From a bacterium (lineage in GTDB: Bacteria; Planctomycetota; Planctomycetia; Gemmatales; Gemmataceae): a stretch of DNA of 33,116 bases. The stretch is from assembly GCA_017308215.1 (NCBI GenBank), contig JAFKFQ010000237.1:1-33116 (forward strand), written 5' to 3'. Shown here one piece after another: positions 14,428-22,016 of the stretch. The notes beneath the pieces were generated by a model. That model searched no databases and had not been told where the DNA came from. It saw nothing but the letters and a program-made list of their open reading frames with translations. Positions within the stretch are counted from its first letter, which is position 1, and every line of letters starts with the position of its first letter. A program made the position numbers and the translations under genes.

Positions 14428-14645
14428 TGCGACGGGGCCGACGGGTCTGGGATCGCGACCTCCGACGTGTACGTTCCGACCGACGGCGGCCCGTTCGCCG
14501 CTGGCCCGACGACACACCCCTGACTTCTACCGCATACGCCGGGACGGACGGCCGGATGTACGCCTTCTACGTCCTCGCCACGGACCTTGTCGGCTACCAG
14601 CAACTCCCGCCGGCCGTGCCCCGAGAGTCAACCTGGGTGGCCGCC
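14428..14645 (+). pseudogene. Remnant of an Ig/FN3-like repeat of a large surface protein, frameshifted
   Basis: One frame reads CDGADGSGIATSDVYVPTDG and GPFAA. After about 14503 another frame reads TPLTSTAYAGTDGRMYAFYV and LATDLVGYQQLPPAVPRES. Joined, this follows the repeat unit seen in many very large bacterial extracellular proteins (SGI-x-SYDVYVS-x-GGPF, then T-G-x-DG-x-x-Y-x-FYS-x-ATD-x-x-GN-x-E). A single missing base near 14500-14505 explains the shift. No flanking repeats or start are present, so this is an isolated fragment of perhaps 70 codons. The assignment rests on remembered motif pattern. Confidence 0.5.
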
Positions 14646-15066
14646 GCACCCACCAGTCGCGTTCAGACCCAGATCGGTCTGGACCTCGTGGGCGAACGCC
14701 TCCTGCGCCCCCTTCGCCTTGTGGGGCTGTCGGCCCCGCCGGCCGAACCGCGCGGACATGTCGGCGTTTGCCGTTCCGCCGGAGGTGCCGGCGGCCCCGC
14801 CGGGGGCCGAGCCGAACGCCGTGCGGGCGGGGGCGTCGGCGAGTTGCCCGGCCGTCCGGGGCCGGTTCTCGCCGGGCAACCGGCGGGGGTGGCCGGCGAC
14901 CGACTCCCGCGCGGCGGCATCCGGGACTGGCCCGGTCGTCTTGGTGCCAGGGCCGTTCTCCCGCGGGCGTGGACGTCCCAGAACCCCGCGAGCGGTATGT
15001 CCGCAGTACCCCAGGTGGGTGGCGACCCGGGGGCGGGTCAGCCGGCACCGGAGGGCAGGACCATCT

Positions 15067-15093
15067 CCCCCGGCTGTGGGCCGCAGCCGGGGG
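15067..15093. terminator. Stem-loop, 10-bp perfect stem
   Basis: Arms CCCCCGGCTG (15067-15076) and CAGCCGGGGG (15084-15093) pair around a 7-base loop. There is no adjacent T-run. It is one of two hairpins in tandem upstream of the STM4015-type gene; terminator, attenuator and mobile-element end are all possible. Confidence 0.4.
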
Positions 15094-15099
15094 GCAGTC

Positions 15100-15130
15100 C
15101 GCCGCGGGGCATGATGCTCCCCCCGCGGCG
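15100..15130. terminator. Stem-loop, 10-bp perfect stem, TCTT follows
   Basis: Arms CGCCGCGGGG (15100-15109) and CCCCGCGGCG (15121-15130) pair around an 11-base loop that itself contains GCATGATGC. TCTTGG follows on the plus strand, a poor T-tract. With the preceding hairpin it may stop read-through into the STM4015-type gene. Confidence 0.4.
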
Positions 15131-15247
15131 TCTTGGTGAGGGTGACACGAATCCTGCCGAATTGTAGGTAAACCGGGTCCGTGTCCTTAGCGTGGCAGCG
15201 GCCCGCGCTACACGCGACCCGTGCCGCCACGCCAACCCCGGTGCTTG

Positions 15248-16171
15248 ATGACGATCTCGAAGCACGTCGACACGTTCGCCGGCCGCCCGGTCCGCGACTA
15301 CGAACCGGGGAAGCCCGGCCCGGCCGGTTGCGCGTATCGCCTCGCCCTGGACTACGACGACGAGCGGGCGTTCCCCGAACTGCTCGACCTGTTCCTGACC
15401 GAGCACGGCGGGCCGGGCCTCGGCCTGCTGGTCGTCGGCGCGTGGACCTACAACGAGATGTTGAACTCCGCCGCCCAGCCGGTCGAGGCGCTGGTCGCCG
15501 CCCGCGACCGGATGCCGAACCTCGCCGCCTTGTTCTTCGGCGACATCACCTACGACCAATGCGAGATGTCGTGGATCCAGCACGGCGACGTCTCCCCGCT
15601 GCTGCCGGCGTTCCCCAAACTGGAGGTGTTCCGCCTCCGCGGCACGACGGGGCTCACGTTCGGCTCGATCCGCCACCCCAACCTGAAGTCGTTCGCGCTG
15701 GAGAGCGGCGGCCTCGCGGAGGCGGTACTGAACGAGGTGTGGGCGGCCGACCTGCCCCAGCTCGAACACCTGGAGCTGTGGCTCGGCGAGTCGAACTACG
15801 GCGGCATCGACGCCACCCTCACGCTCGACCCACTCCTCTCCGGCGACCTGTTCCCGCGGCTGCGGCACCTCGGCCTGCGGAACTGCGCCATCGCCGACGA
15901 CGTGGCGAAGGCGGTCGCCGCGTCGCCGCTGCTGGCCCGGCTCGACGTGCTCGACCTGTCGCTCGGCAACCTCGGTGACGAGGGCGCGAAAGCGCTGCTC
16001 GCCAGCCCCGGCATCAAAACCCTCAAGAAGCTCGACCTCCACCACCACTTCATGTCCGATTCGGTCGCGGCGGAATTCGCCGCGCTCGGCGTGCCGGCCG
16101 ACGTGGGCGACCAGAAGGAGCCGTACACCTACGGCGACGAGATGGACCGGTACATCACCGTGGGGGAGTGA
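15248..16171 (+). CDS. STM4015-family leucine-rich-repeat protein
   Basis: This 307-residue cytosolic protein belongs to the STM4015 family, known only as part of the conserved STM4009-STM4015 gene set first numbered in Salmonella; its function is unknown. The N-terminus MTISKHVDTFAGRPVRDYEP is the family opening, followed by FFGDITYDQCEMSWIQHGDV and SPLLPAFPKLEVFRLRG. Leucine-rich repeats follow (FPKLEVFRLRG, LPQLEHLELWLGESNYGG, FPRLRHLGLRNCAIADDVA, LARLDVLDLSLGNLGDEGAK, LKKLDLHHHFMSD), which suggests a protein-binding surface. The ATG at 15248 has only a weak ribosome site. The final base of the stop is the first base of the next gene's ATG, so the two are translationally coupled. The family call is strong; the role as scaffold or substrate-recognition protein is inference. 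Confidence 0.92.
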   Translation: MTISKHVDTFAGRPVRDYEPGKPGPAGCAYRLALDYDDERAFPELLDLFLTEHGGPGLGLLVVGAWTYNEMLNSAAQPVEALVAARDRMPNLAALFFGDITYDQCEMSWIQHGDVSPLLPAFPKLEVFRLRGTTGLTFGSIRHPNLKSFALESGGLAEAVLNEVWAADLPQLEHLELWLGESNYGGIDATLTLDPLLSGDLFPRLRHLGLRNCAIADDVAKAVAASPLLARLDVLDLSLGNLGDEGAKALLASPGIKTLKKLDLHHHFMSDSVAAEFAALGVPADVGDQKEPYTYGDEMDRYITVGE

Positions 16172-17316
16172 TGGTGCGGGTCGTGGTGGTCGGCAACCCG
16201 GGTGGCCCGCGCGTCGCCGGGTTCGCCGCCGCGCTCGCCCGCCGCGGCTGGCCGCCGCCGGTGATGGTGCCGTGGCTCGACGTGCTCGCCGGGCACGACC
16301 GCCTCGCCGAACTCGTTGCGGCCGGCACGCTCGTGCGGCTCGACTCCCCCGGCCGCGACTTCGCGGTCGAACGGCACCTCCTCGCGCGCGGCGCCGACGA
16401 GCCAGACGACGAGGACGCCGCGGCGTCACACCTCCCCGCGGGCGCGGCGCGCGACTTGCCGTTCGAGAAGGGCCGCGTCCTGTCCCCGCGGCAGTGGTAT
16501 CGCGGCTTCCGCGTCGTGCTCCGCGAACTGGCCGGTCGCTTCCCGGACGCCCGCTGGCTGACCCCGCCCGCCGATGTGATCGACTTGTTCGACAAGCGTC
16601 GCTGCCGCGCGCGCCTCGCCGCGGCCGGCGTGACGGTGCCGGCGGCGGTCGGCCCGGCGCGGTCGTGCGACGAGCTCCTCGCCGCGATGCACGCCGCCGG
16701 CCGGATGCGGGTGTTCGTGAAGCTGGCGTGCGGGTCGTCGGGCTCGGGCGTGGTCGCGTTCGCCGTCGGCCGCGGCCGGGTGCAGGCGACGACGACGGTC
16801 GAACTCGTCCGCCGCGCCGGCCGGTGGCTGATGTTCAACTCGCGCCGGGTGCGACGGTACGAGACGCCGGCCGAGGTCGCGGCGCTGTTCGACACGCTCT
16901 GCCCGGAGGGCGTGGTCGTCGAGGAGTGGGTGCCGAAGGCCGGGCTGCGCGACCAGACGTGCGACCTGCGCGTGCTGGCGATCGCCGGCGAGCCGCGGCA
17001 CGCGGTCGCGCGCCTGAGCCGCACACCGATCACGAACCTCCACCTGTTGAACGACCGGGCCGACGCGGACGAGTTGCGGGCCGTCGTGCCGCCGGAGCGC
17101 TGGGACGCGGCGCTGGCGGACTGCCGCCGGGCGGCGGCGGCGTTCGCGGGGTGTTGGCACCTCGGGATCGACCTGGCGTTTACGCCCGGGTTCCGCCGGC
17201 ACGCCGTGTTCGAGGCGAACGCCTTCGGCGACCTCCTCCCCGGCATCCACTGGAACGGCCTGGACACCTACGAGGCGCAGGCGGCACTACTGGAGGCGGA
17301 GGGGTCGGCTTCGTAG
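16171..17316 (+). CDS. STM4014-family ATP-grasp-like protein
   Basis: This 381-residue cytosolic protein has the build of an ATP-grasp ligase and matches the STM4014 family of the same gene set. The start MVRVVVVGNPGGPRVAGFAA is a preATP-grasp-like strand and loop. A WLTPPADVIDLFDKRRCRAR segment precedes the ATP-grasp core: VFVKLACGSSGSGVVAF (~180, nucleotide-binding Lys and Gly-rich loop), VVVEEWVPKA (~250, adenine-region hinge), DLRVLAIAGEPRHAVARLSR, and GIDLAF...VFEANAFGDLLPG near 330-360 with the Glu and Asn expected to bind Mg-ATP. Such enzymes join a carboxylate to an amine or thiol via acyl-phosphate; here the substrate is unknown. GGGGGAG precedes the ATG at 16171, which overlaps the upstream stop by one base. 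The gene ends only 24 bp from the end of the convergent DUF6745 gene. Confidence 0.88.
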   Translation: MVRVVVVGNPGGPRVAGFAAALARRGWPPPVMVPWLDVLAGHDRLAELVAAGTLVRLDSPGRDFAVERHLLARGADEPDDEDAAASHLPAGAARDLPFEKGRVLSPRQWYRGFRVVLRELAGRFPDARWLTPPADVIDLFDKRRCRARLAAAGVTVPAAVGPARSCDELLAAMHAAGRMRVFVKLACGSSGSGVVAFAVGRGRVQATTTVELVRRAGRWLMFNSRRVRRYETPAEVAALFDTLCPEGVVVEEWVPKAGLRDQTCDLRVLAIAGEPRHAVARLSRTPITNLHLLNDRADADELRAVVPPERWDAALADCRRAAAAFAGCWHLGIDLAFTPGFRRHAVFEANAFGDLLPGIHWNGLDTYEAQAALLEAEGSAS

Positions 17317-17340
17317 GTCGGGCCGCGGTACCGGCCGGCG

Positions 17341-18408
17341 TCACGTCTCGATGAGCGGGGCGTAGTCGGCGGGGTCGTCGAACCCGGCGAGCCACGCCGC
17401 GGCAGCCCGGCAGGTGGCAGTCGCCGGCGGGACGCGCAGCACGTACCGCCGGCCGGTCGAGGGGCACGCCAGGGACACGCACACCAGCGGCTCGTCGCCG
17501 GGCAGGGCGAGGCGGAGCAGCTTCCGCTCGCCGCCCGGGTCGCGGTCGGCGTCTAGCACCTCGGCGTCGGCCTGGGCGAAGAACCACTCGAACCCGACCC
17601 GCTCCAGCATCACCCGCCGCACCTCGGCGTTCGGCTCGGCGAGGATCTCGTCGGCCGTGATCGTCTCGGGGCGGAAGGCGACGCGCTCCGCCACCGCGAC
17701 CCCGCGCCACCGCAGCCGGGCGCCGGCGAGCGACCGCGGCAGCGCCGTGAGGCCCGACCCGGCCACGTCGACCCACGACCGCACGGTGAGTCCGGGCGGC
17801 AGCTTGGTGAGGCGGGCGCAGTCGCGCAGGTCGAGTCGCGCCAGGTCGGTCGCCGCGGTCGGGAGCGACGTCAGGCCGGTGCAGCGGGCCAGGTTCAGGT
17901 GCCCGCAGCGGAGTGTGAGCCGGCGCGGCCAGCGTGTCAGCTTCGTGCAGCCCTCCAGGTCGAGGAACGTCACGTCGAGCCCTTCGGGGAGCCGCCCCAG
18001 CGCCGTGCAGCCGCGCAGGACGAGCGACCCGACCGTCAGGTCCCGCGACAGCGTGGTCAGGTGCTTCGAGTCGCGCAGGTCGAGGCGGTACTCGACGCGC
18101 AGCCCGGTGGGGAGCGCGACGAGCGCCGAGTCGGGGGCGTGGAGCTCGTAGCACGTCAGCCCGGCCGGTAGCGTCTCGAGCGCGGGGCAGTCGAGAATCT
18201 CCAGGTGCCGCACGCGCAGGTCGGCGGGGAGTTCGGCGAGGTCGGGGCAGTTCTTCAGCGTCAGCCGGCGGGCGGTGAGCCCGTCCGGCAGGCGCGTCAG
18301 GCCGGGGGCGTCCTCGATCACGAGCGGGCGGTCGGCGACGAGGCCGGGCGGGGCGTCGCCGGAGCGGATCAGGTCGGCGGTGTCGTCGGCGACGAGGGCG
18401 CGGGCCAC
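17341..18408 (-). CDS. LRR protein with C-terminal DUF6745-type domain
   Basis: The 355-residue product begins with some ten short leucine-rich repeats of about 20 residues (LTRLPDGLTARRLTLKNCPD, LAELPADLRVRHLEILDCPA, and so on to ~230), in the style of bacterial LPxxL-type LRRs. From ~255 to the end lies a domain I recognise as DUF6745: RRVMLERVGFEWFFAQADAE, VLDADRDPGGERKLLRLALP, CPSTGRRYVLRVPP, and the ending AAAWLAGFDDPADYAPLIET. No catalytic motif is visible; the protein is probably cytosolic and binds other proteins. The GTG at 18408 is preceded by GGGAG. It forms a unit with the small gene 30 bp upstream (18439-18735). The pair sits between the two arms of the STM401x set, so a link to that system is possible but unproven. 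Confidence 0.8.
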   Translation of the reverse strand: MARALVADDTADLIRSGDAPPGLVADRPLVIEDAPGLTRLPDGLTARRLTLKNCPDLAELPADLRVRHLEILDCPALETLPAGLTCYELHAPDSALVALPTGLRVEYRLDLRDSKHLTTLSRDLTVGSLVLRGCTALGRLPEGLDVTFLDLEGCTKLTRWPRRLTLRCGHLNLARCTGLTSLPTAATDLARLDLRDCARLTKLPPGLTVRSWVDVAGSGLTALPRSLAGARLRWRGVAVAERVAFRPETITADEILAEPNAEVRRVMLERVGFEWFFAQADAEVLDADRDPGGERKLLRLALPGDEPLVCVSLACPSTGRRYVLRVPPATATCRAAAAWLAGFDDPADYAPLIET

Positions 18409-18438
18409 GGGCGGCTCCCGGTCGGGGTGAGTGGGGCG

Positions 18439-18735
18439 TCAGTCCCGCACGGTGCGGATCGCCTCGGGGCTGTACTCGCGCTGCTGCCACACGCGGTAGG
18501 TGCCGCGGGGGAGCGGGATCGGGCCGTGCTCGTCGTGGACGACGGTCACCCGCTCGGCGGACACGACGAGGTAGAGCGACGCGCCGTGGGCGTACAGCGC
18601 CGAACCGACCGCCTCGGCGACGCGGTGGCTGTGCCCCGTCATCTCGCCCTCGGCGAGCGTGCGGTGGGGCAGCGGCCGCGCCCCGGCGGGAACTTCGGCC
18701 GCGGTCGCGATGTACGCGTCGCCCTGGCGCCACAT
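18439..18735 (-). CDS. Small conserved partner of the DUF6745 protein
   Basis: This 98-residue protein has no signal or membrane segment. It reads MWRQGDAYIATAAEVPAGAR, then LPHRTLAEGEMTGHSHRVAE, ASLYLVVSAERVTVVHDEHG and PIPLPRGTYRVWQQREYSPE. The paired TGHSHR and VHDEHGPIPLP-x-G-x-Y motifs, with His and Glu on short strands, look like a small beta-barrel (cupin-like) fold that could bind a metal. I recall proteins of this pattern beside DUF6745 genes, but know no function. GGAG lies ~7 bp upstream of the ATG at 18735. It is the first gene of the minus-strand pair with the DUF6745 gene. Confidence 0.75.
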   Translation of the reverse strand: MWRQGDAYIATAAEVPAGARPLPHRTLAEGEMTGHSHRVAEAVGSALYAHGASLYLVVSAERVTVVHDEHGPIPLPRGTYRVWQQREYSPEAIRTVRD

Positions 18736-18807
18736 GACGGCTCTCCGTGGGGGTGGGTGGAAGGGTACCGTGCGCCGCCCCGGCGGGCGATGTCGGTAGC
18801 GGGCGGG

Positions 18808-19662
18808 TCAGCGGTAGCCGAGCGGGACGCGCTCCAGCACGCCGCCGGCGAACGTGGCGTACAGCTCCAGCCGGTCGAGGTGGACGTAGCCGATGTGGCA
18901 GCCGCACGTGTCGTTCGGGCACGGCCGCTCGGCGAGGCACGAGTCGAAGTCGGGCGCGTACAGGTTCCCGATCGGCTCGCGGACGAAGTGGCAGCGGCGG
19001 ACCGTTCCGTCGCCGTCCACGGTGATCGCGTTCGCGCCGGCCCGGCACGCCCCGCCGCGGCTGGCGTGACGCCGGTTGTTCAGCGGGAACAGCGGGTCGA
19101 GGCGCGTCAGCTCGGCCGCCACTTCCGGCGGGTAGTAGTCGGGCTCGCGCTTGTAGGCGTTCACCCACAGGTACACGTCCGGCGGCAGCTCGGCCCGCAG
19201 CGCCGCGATCTCGGCGACGTGCTCCTTCAGCCCGACGACGCCGACGCTGAACCGCACGCCGGCGGCGAGGAGCTCGCGGCACTTCGCCAGGAACCGGTCG
19301 CGCGTCGTCTCGCCGGGGTGGAACGTACACCACAGCGCGAGCCGCGCCGGGTCGCACGCGCCGAGCCAGTCGAGCCGGCACGACAGGTTCGTCTGCGCCG
19401 CCGCCTTCGTCACGTGCGGCAGGTGCGTGAGCGCGGCGAGCGCGCCCTGGTACCAGCGCCGCACCAGCGCCTCGCCCCACGGCGTGAACAGGACGCCGAC
19501 GCGGTCGGCCGGTCGCTCCGCGACCCAGCCGACGAAGCGGTCCAGGCACGCCCGGTCGTGCGCGAGCTCGGCGGCCGACTCGGCGCGCTTGGCGAACGGG
19601 CAGTAGCCGCAGGCGTAGTTGCAGCTGACGAGCGGCCCGCGGTAGAGGATCGACAGGTTCAT
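18808..19662 (-). CDS. STM4011-family radical SAM protein
   Basis: This 284-residue enzyme has the radical SAM cluster motif CX3CX2C at C14, C18 and C21 (SCNYACGYCPFAK), which binds a 4Fe-4S cluster and cleaves S-adenosylmethionine to make a radical. The core continues with GVLFTPWGEALVRRWY, QTNLSCRLDWL, LWCTFHPGETTRDRFLAKCR and SVGVVGLKEH. The C-terminal part carries six more Cys (206, 224, 242, 248, 253, 255; end motif CPNDTCGCHIGY), which look like ligands of a second, SPASM-like cluster. Such enzymes often modify peptides or proteins. The start overlaps the stop of the STM4012-type gene (ATGA), so it is the last gene of a three-gene minus-strand operon. The substrate is unknown. Confidence 0.93.
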   Translation of the reverse strand: MNLSILYRGPLVSCNYACGYCPFAKRAESAAELAHDRACLDRFVGWVAERPADRVGVLFTPWGEALVRRWYQGALAALTHLPHVTKAAAQTNLSCRLDWLGACDPARLALWCTFHPGETTRDRFLAKCRELLAAGVRFSVGVVGLKEHVAEIAALRAELPPDVYLWVNAYKREPDYYPPEVAAELTRLDPLFPLNNRRHASRGGACRAGANAITVDGDGTVRRCHFVREPIGNLYAPDFDSCLAERPCPNDTCGCHIGYVHLDRLELYATFAGGVLERVPLGYR

Positions 19663-20981
19663 CGCGGCTCGTACCCCGCCGACAGCCCGGTGACGCGGGG
19701 CGAGAAGAACCACGGCCCGAGCGCGTCCGACCGCTCCAGCCCGAGCGCCGTCGGCGCCCAGCGCGCGCCGTCGAACGTCAGCAGACCGAGGTCCGCAAAC
19801 GCGGGCAGGTCGGGGAAGTCGGCGGCCGGGTCGGTGCCGAAGCGAGCCGCGTAGCGGGCCGCGTCGAGGCCGCCGGCCGTCAGGATCGACTGGAGTAGAT
19901 ACCGCCGCCGCTGCTCGCCGGCGTCGAGCGCGAACCCGTGGTCGGCGGCCGCCAGCTCGTCGCGGGAGCGGGCGAGGTAGTCGGCGAGGATCGCCTTCAC
20001 GCCGGCCGGGCGCACGGCGTAGTCGAGCGAGTAGTGCAGCGCCCGGGTGTACGACCGCGCCCCGCACCCGAGGCCGACCATGCCGTCCTCCTGGCAGCAG
20101 TACGCCGGGCCGCCGGCCGGCTCGCCCGCCCGGCGAAATAGCCGCATCGACACCTGCTCGTACCCGGCCGCCGAGAGGACGTCGCGCCCCGCGCGGTAGC
20201 ACGCGAGGCGCACGTCGTCCCACGCGCGGGCCGAGCGCCCGAGGCCGGTGAGCGGGCGGACGTAGAGCGGGTACAGGTAGAGCTCCCGCGGCGCGACCGC
20301 GAGCGCCTGACGTAGCGAGTACCGCCACGAGTCGAGCGTCTGCCCCGGGAGCCCGTAGATGAGGTCGATGTTCACCGTCGGGAAGCCGGCGTCGGTCAGC
20401 AGCGCGAGTGCCGCGTCGAGCTGGCGGCGCGGCTGCGGGCGGCCGGCAGCCGCCGCCTCCGCCTCCACGAACGACTGTACCCCCATGCTGACGCGCCCCA
20501 CGCCGCGCGCCTTCAGAAGCGCCACCTTCCCGGCCGTCAGCGTGTCCGGTGAGACCTCGACGCCGACCGGGATCGCCGCGAGGCCGGCGCCCATCACCGT
20601 CTCGGCGAGGTCGAACAGCTCGGCCAGTTCGCCCTCGTCGAGGTACGTCGGGGTGCCGCCGCCGACGGCGAACCGGGCGAACGCGGCGTCCGGGATCGCC
20701 GCGCGCACGACCTCCGCCTGCCGGCGCAGCGCGTCGAGGTAGAGGCGGACGAGCGAGCGGCCGGGGACGGGCGTGGTGAACAGGTTGCAGAACGCGCAGC
20801 GCATCCCGCAGAACGGGACGTGGGCGTACAGGAACAGCCCGCCGCGCGGCTCGGCCGCCCACACGTCGGACAGCGGGCGCGGCGGGTCGAGCGGGCGGTA
20901 CGCCGTCTTGTGCGGGTAGGCGTACACGTACCCGCGGTACGGCGTGCCGGTCAGTACCGGGTGCGCGGCGGGCGCGGTCAT
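19659..20981 (-). CDS. STM4012-family radical SAM protein (HemN/HemW-like)
   Basis: The 440-residue product resembles oxygen-independent coproporphyrinogen oxidase-like proteins but belongs to the STM4012 group. The SAM-cluster motif is CX3CX2C at C58, C62, C65 (YAHVPFCGMRCAFCNLF). It is followed by VGGGTPTYLDEGELAELFDL, VGVEVSPDTLTAGKVALLKA, VGRVSMGVQSFVE and VNIDLIYGLPGQTLDSWRYS, the usual HemN/HemW landmarks. The C-terminal part has CCQEDGMVGLGCGARSYTRA and a winged-helix-like end as in HemW. True haem synthesis is unlikely given the neighbours; HemW-type proteins can also act as haem chaperones or methyltransferases. It overlaps both neighbours by four bases (ATGA), which implies coupled translation with the STM4013- and STM4011-type genes. 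Confidence 0.93.
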   Translation of the reverse strand: MTAPAAHPVLTGTPYRGYVYAYPHKTAYRPLDPPRPLSDVWAAEPRGGLFLYAHVPFCGMRCAFCNLFTTPVPGRSLVRLYLDALRRQAEVVRAAIPDAAFARFAVGGGTPTYLDEGELAELFDLAETVMGAGLAAIPVGVEVSPDTLTAGKVALLKARGVGRVSMGVQSFVEAEAAAAGRPQPRRQLDAALALLTDAGFPTVNIDLIYGLPGQTLDSWRYSLRQALAVAPRELYLYPLYVRPLTGLGRSARAWDDVRLACYRAGRDVLSAAGYEQVSMRLFRRAGEPAGGPAYCCQEDGMVGLGCGARSYTRALHYSLDYAVRPAGVKAILADYLARSRDELAAADHGFALDAGEQRRRYLLQSILTAGGLDAARYAARFGTDPAADFPDLPAFADLGLLTFDGARWAPTALGLERSDALGPWFFSPRVTGLSAGYEPR

Positions 20982-21787
20982 TCCGCCCCCGGCGTCAGCA
21001 CGAATTCGGCATAAGGCACGTCCCATACAGTCGGGTGCGCGAGGCGGTGGCCGGCGTACCCGTCCTCGCCGTAGGCAGTGCCGTGGTCCGAGCACACGAC
21101 CGCCAGCCACGGCCCGCGGCGGCGGAGCCCGGCGAACAGCCGGCCGAGGTGGGGGTCGGCGTACTCCAGCGCGGCGGCATGCGACGCGACCGAGTCGGCC
21201 GCCGCGCCCGGGAGGTAGAAGCGGTTCGGCTGGTGGACCGCCGACACGTTCACGAACAGGAACACCCGCCGCCCGGTGTCGACCGCCGCGACGCGCGCCA
21301 GCGCGAGGTTCACCTGGTTCTCCGTCGAGCGCGGGTCGGTCACGCCGAGGTCCGGCGCCCAGTGGCTCTCGTCGAACAGGCCGGGGAACGCCCGGCCGAG
21401 CGGCGTGAGGTTGTTGAAAAACCCCACGCCGCCGACGCAGATGGTGTGATACCCCGCGCCGCGGAGCCCGGCCACGAGGTCGGGGGCGTCGAACACGGCG
21501 GTGTGGTCGGTTGTCGTCTCGCTGCCGGGGAAGCGGAGGGCGAACAGCCGCGGGTGCGGGCCGGGCGCCGCGGGCGTGGGGAGGAAGCCGGCGAAGAACG
21601 CGGCGTGGGCGGCGTAGGTGAAGCTGCCGGGGCTGTGCCGCCGCTCCCACCCGCCGGCCGGGAGCACGGCCGCCAGGTGCGGGGTCCGCCCGGCCGCGTA
21701 GAGTTCCGCGGCCACGTCGTAGCGGAGCGTGTCGAGGGTGACGAGCAGCACGTCGTGGGTGCCGACGAGGCGGCGGGCGTCGAGCAT
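20978..21787 (-). CDS. STM4013/SEN3800-family hydrolase (alkaline phosphatase/sulfatase fold)
   Basis: The 269-residue protein has the alkaline-phosphatase superfamily layout: metal-binding D19 in VLLVTLDTLRYDVA, a segment SPGSFTYAAHAAFFAGFLP where the nucleophile (probably Thr) would lie, then NVSAVHQPNRFYLPGA, and the second metal site SDHGTAYGEDGYAGHR. Members are thought to hydrolyse phosphate or sulfate esters, but the substrate of this family is unknown. No signal peptide is present, so it is cytosolic, unlike most sulfatases. I chose ATG 21787 (MLDARRLVGTHD) because family sequence begins there; the frame stays open to 21919 only through Arg/Pro-rich filler. It is the first gene of the operon with the STM4012- and STM4011-type genes. 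Confidence 0.9.
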   Translation of the reverse strand: MLDARRLVGTHDVLLVTLDTLRYDVAAELYAAGRTPHLAAVLPAGGWERRHSPGSFTYAAHAAFFAGFLPTPAAPGPHPRLFALRFPGSETTTDHTAVFDAPDLVAGLRGAGYHTICVGGVGFFNNLTPLGRAFPGLFDESHWAPDLGVTDPRSTENQVNLALARVAAVDTGRRVFLFVNVSAVHQPNRFYLPGAAADSVASHAAALEYADPHLGRLFAGLRRRGPWLAVVCSDHGTAYGEDGYAGHRLAHPTVWDVPYAEFVLTPGAE

Positions 21788-22016
21788 CGCGGAATCGTAC
21801 CCCCGGGGGGCGGGGCCGGCAACCGGCCCGGACCGCCCCGCCGTCCGCCCGGCTCGGGGTGAACAGACACGCCGGGGCGCGGCCGGGTCGGATCGGTCGG
21901 CGTGTGGACGGGCGCGCACGCCCCGGCGCGGTCGAGGCAGTGGGTCAGGTCGGTGTAGTCGGGGTACGCCGGCGGCGCCCCCGCTGTGAGGGCCAGCAGG
22001 TCGAGTGCGGACGCGG

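Larger units (their letters stand above)
14646..15247. other. Gene-free stretch with two adjacent hairpins
   Basis: No frame on either strand shows recognisable protein in these ~600 bp. The only structures are the two strong stem-loops at 15067-15093 and 15100-15130, followed by an AT-richer segment (about 15150-15180) that may carry the promoter of the LRR gene at 15248. Confidence 0.45.

Noticed and set aside
19663..20862. Upstream extension of the STM4011-type gene
   Set aside because: This is a shadow of the STM4012-type gene in another frame; the radical SAM protein starts at 19662.
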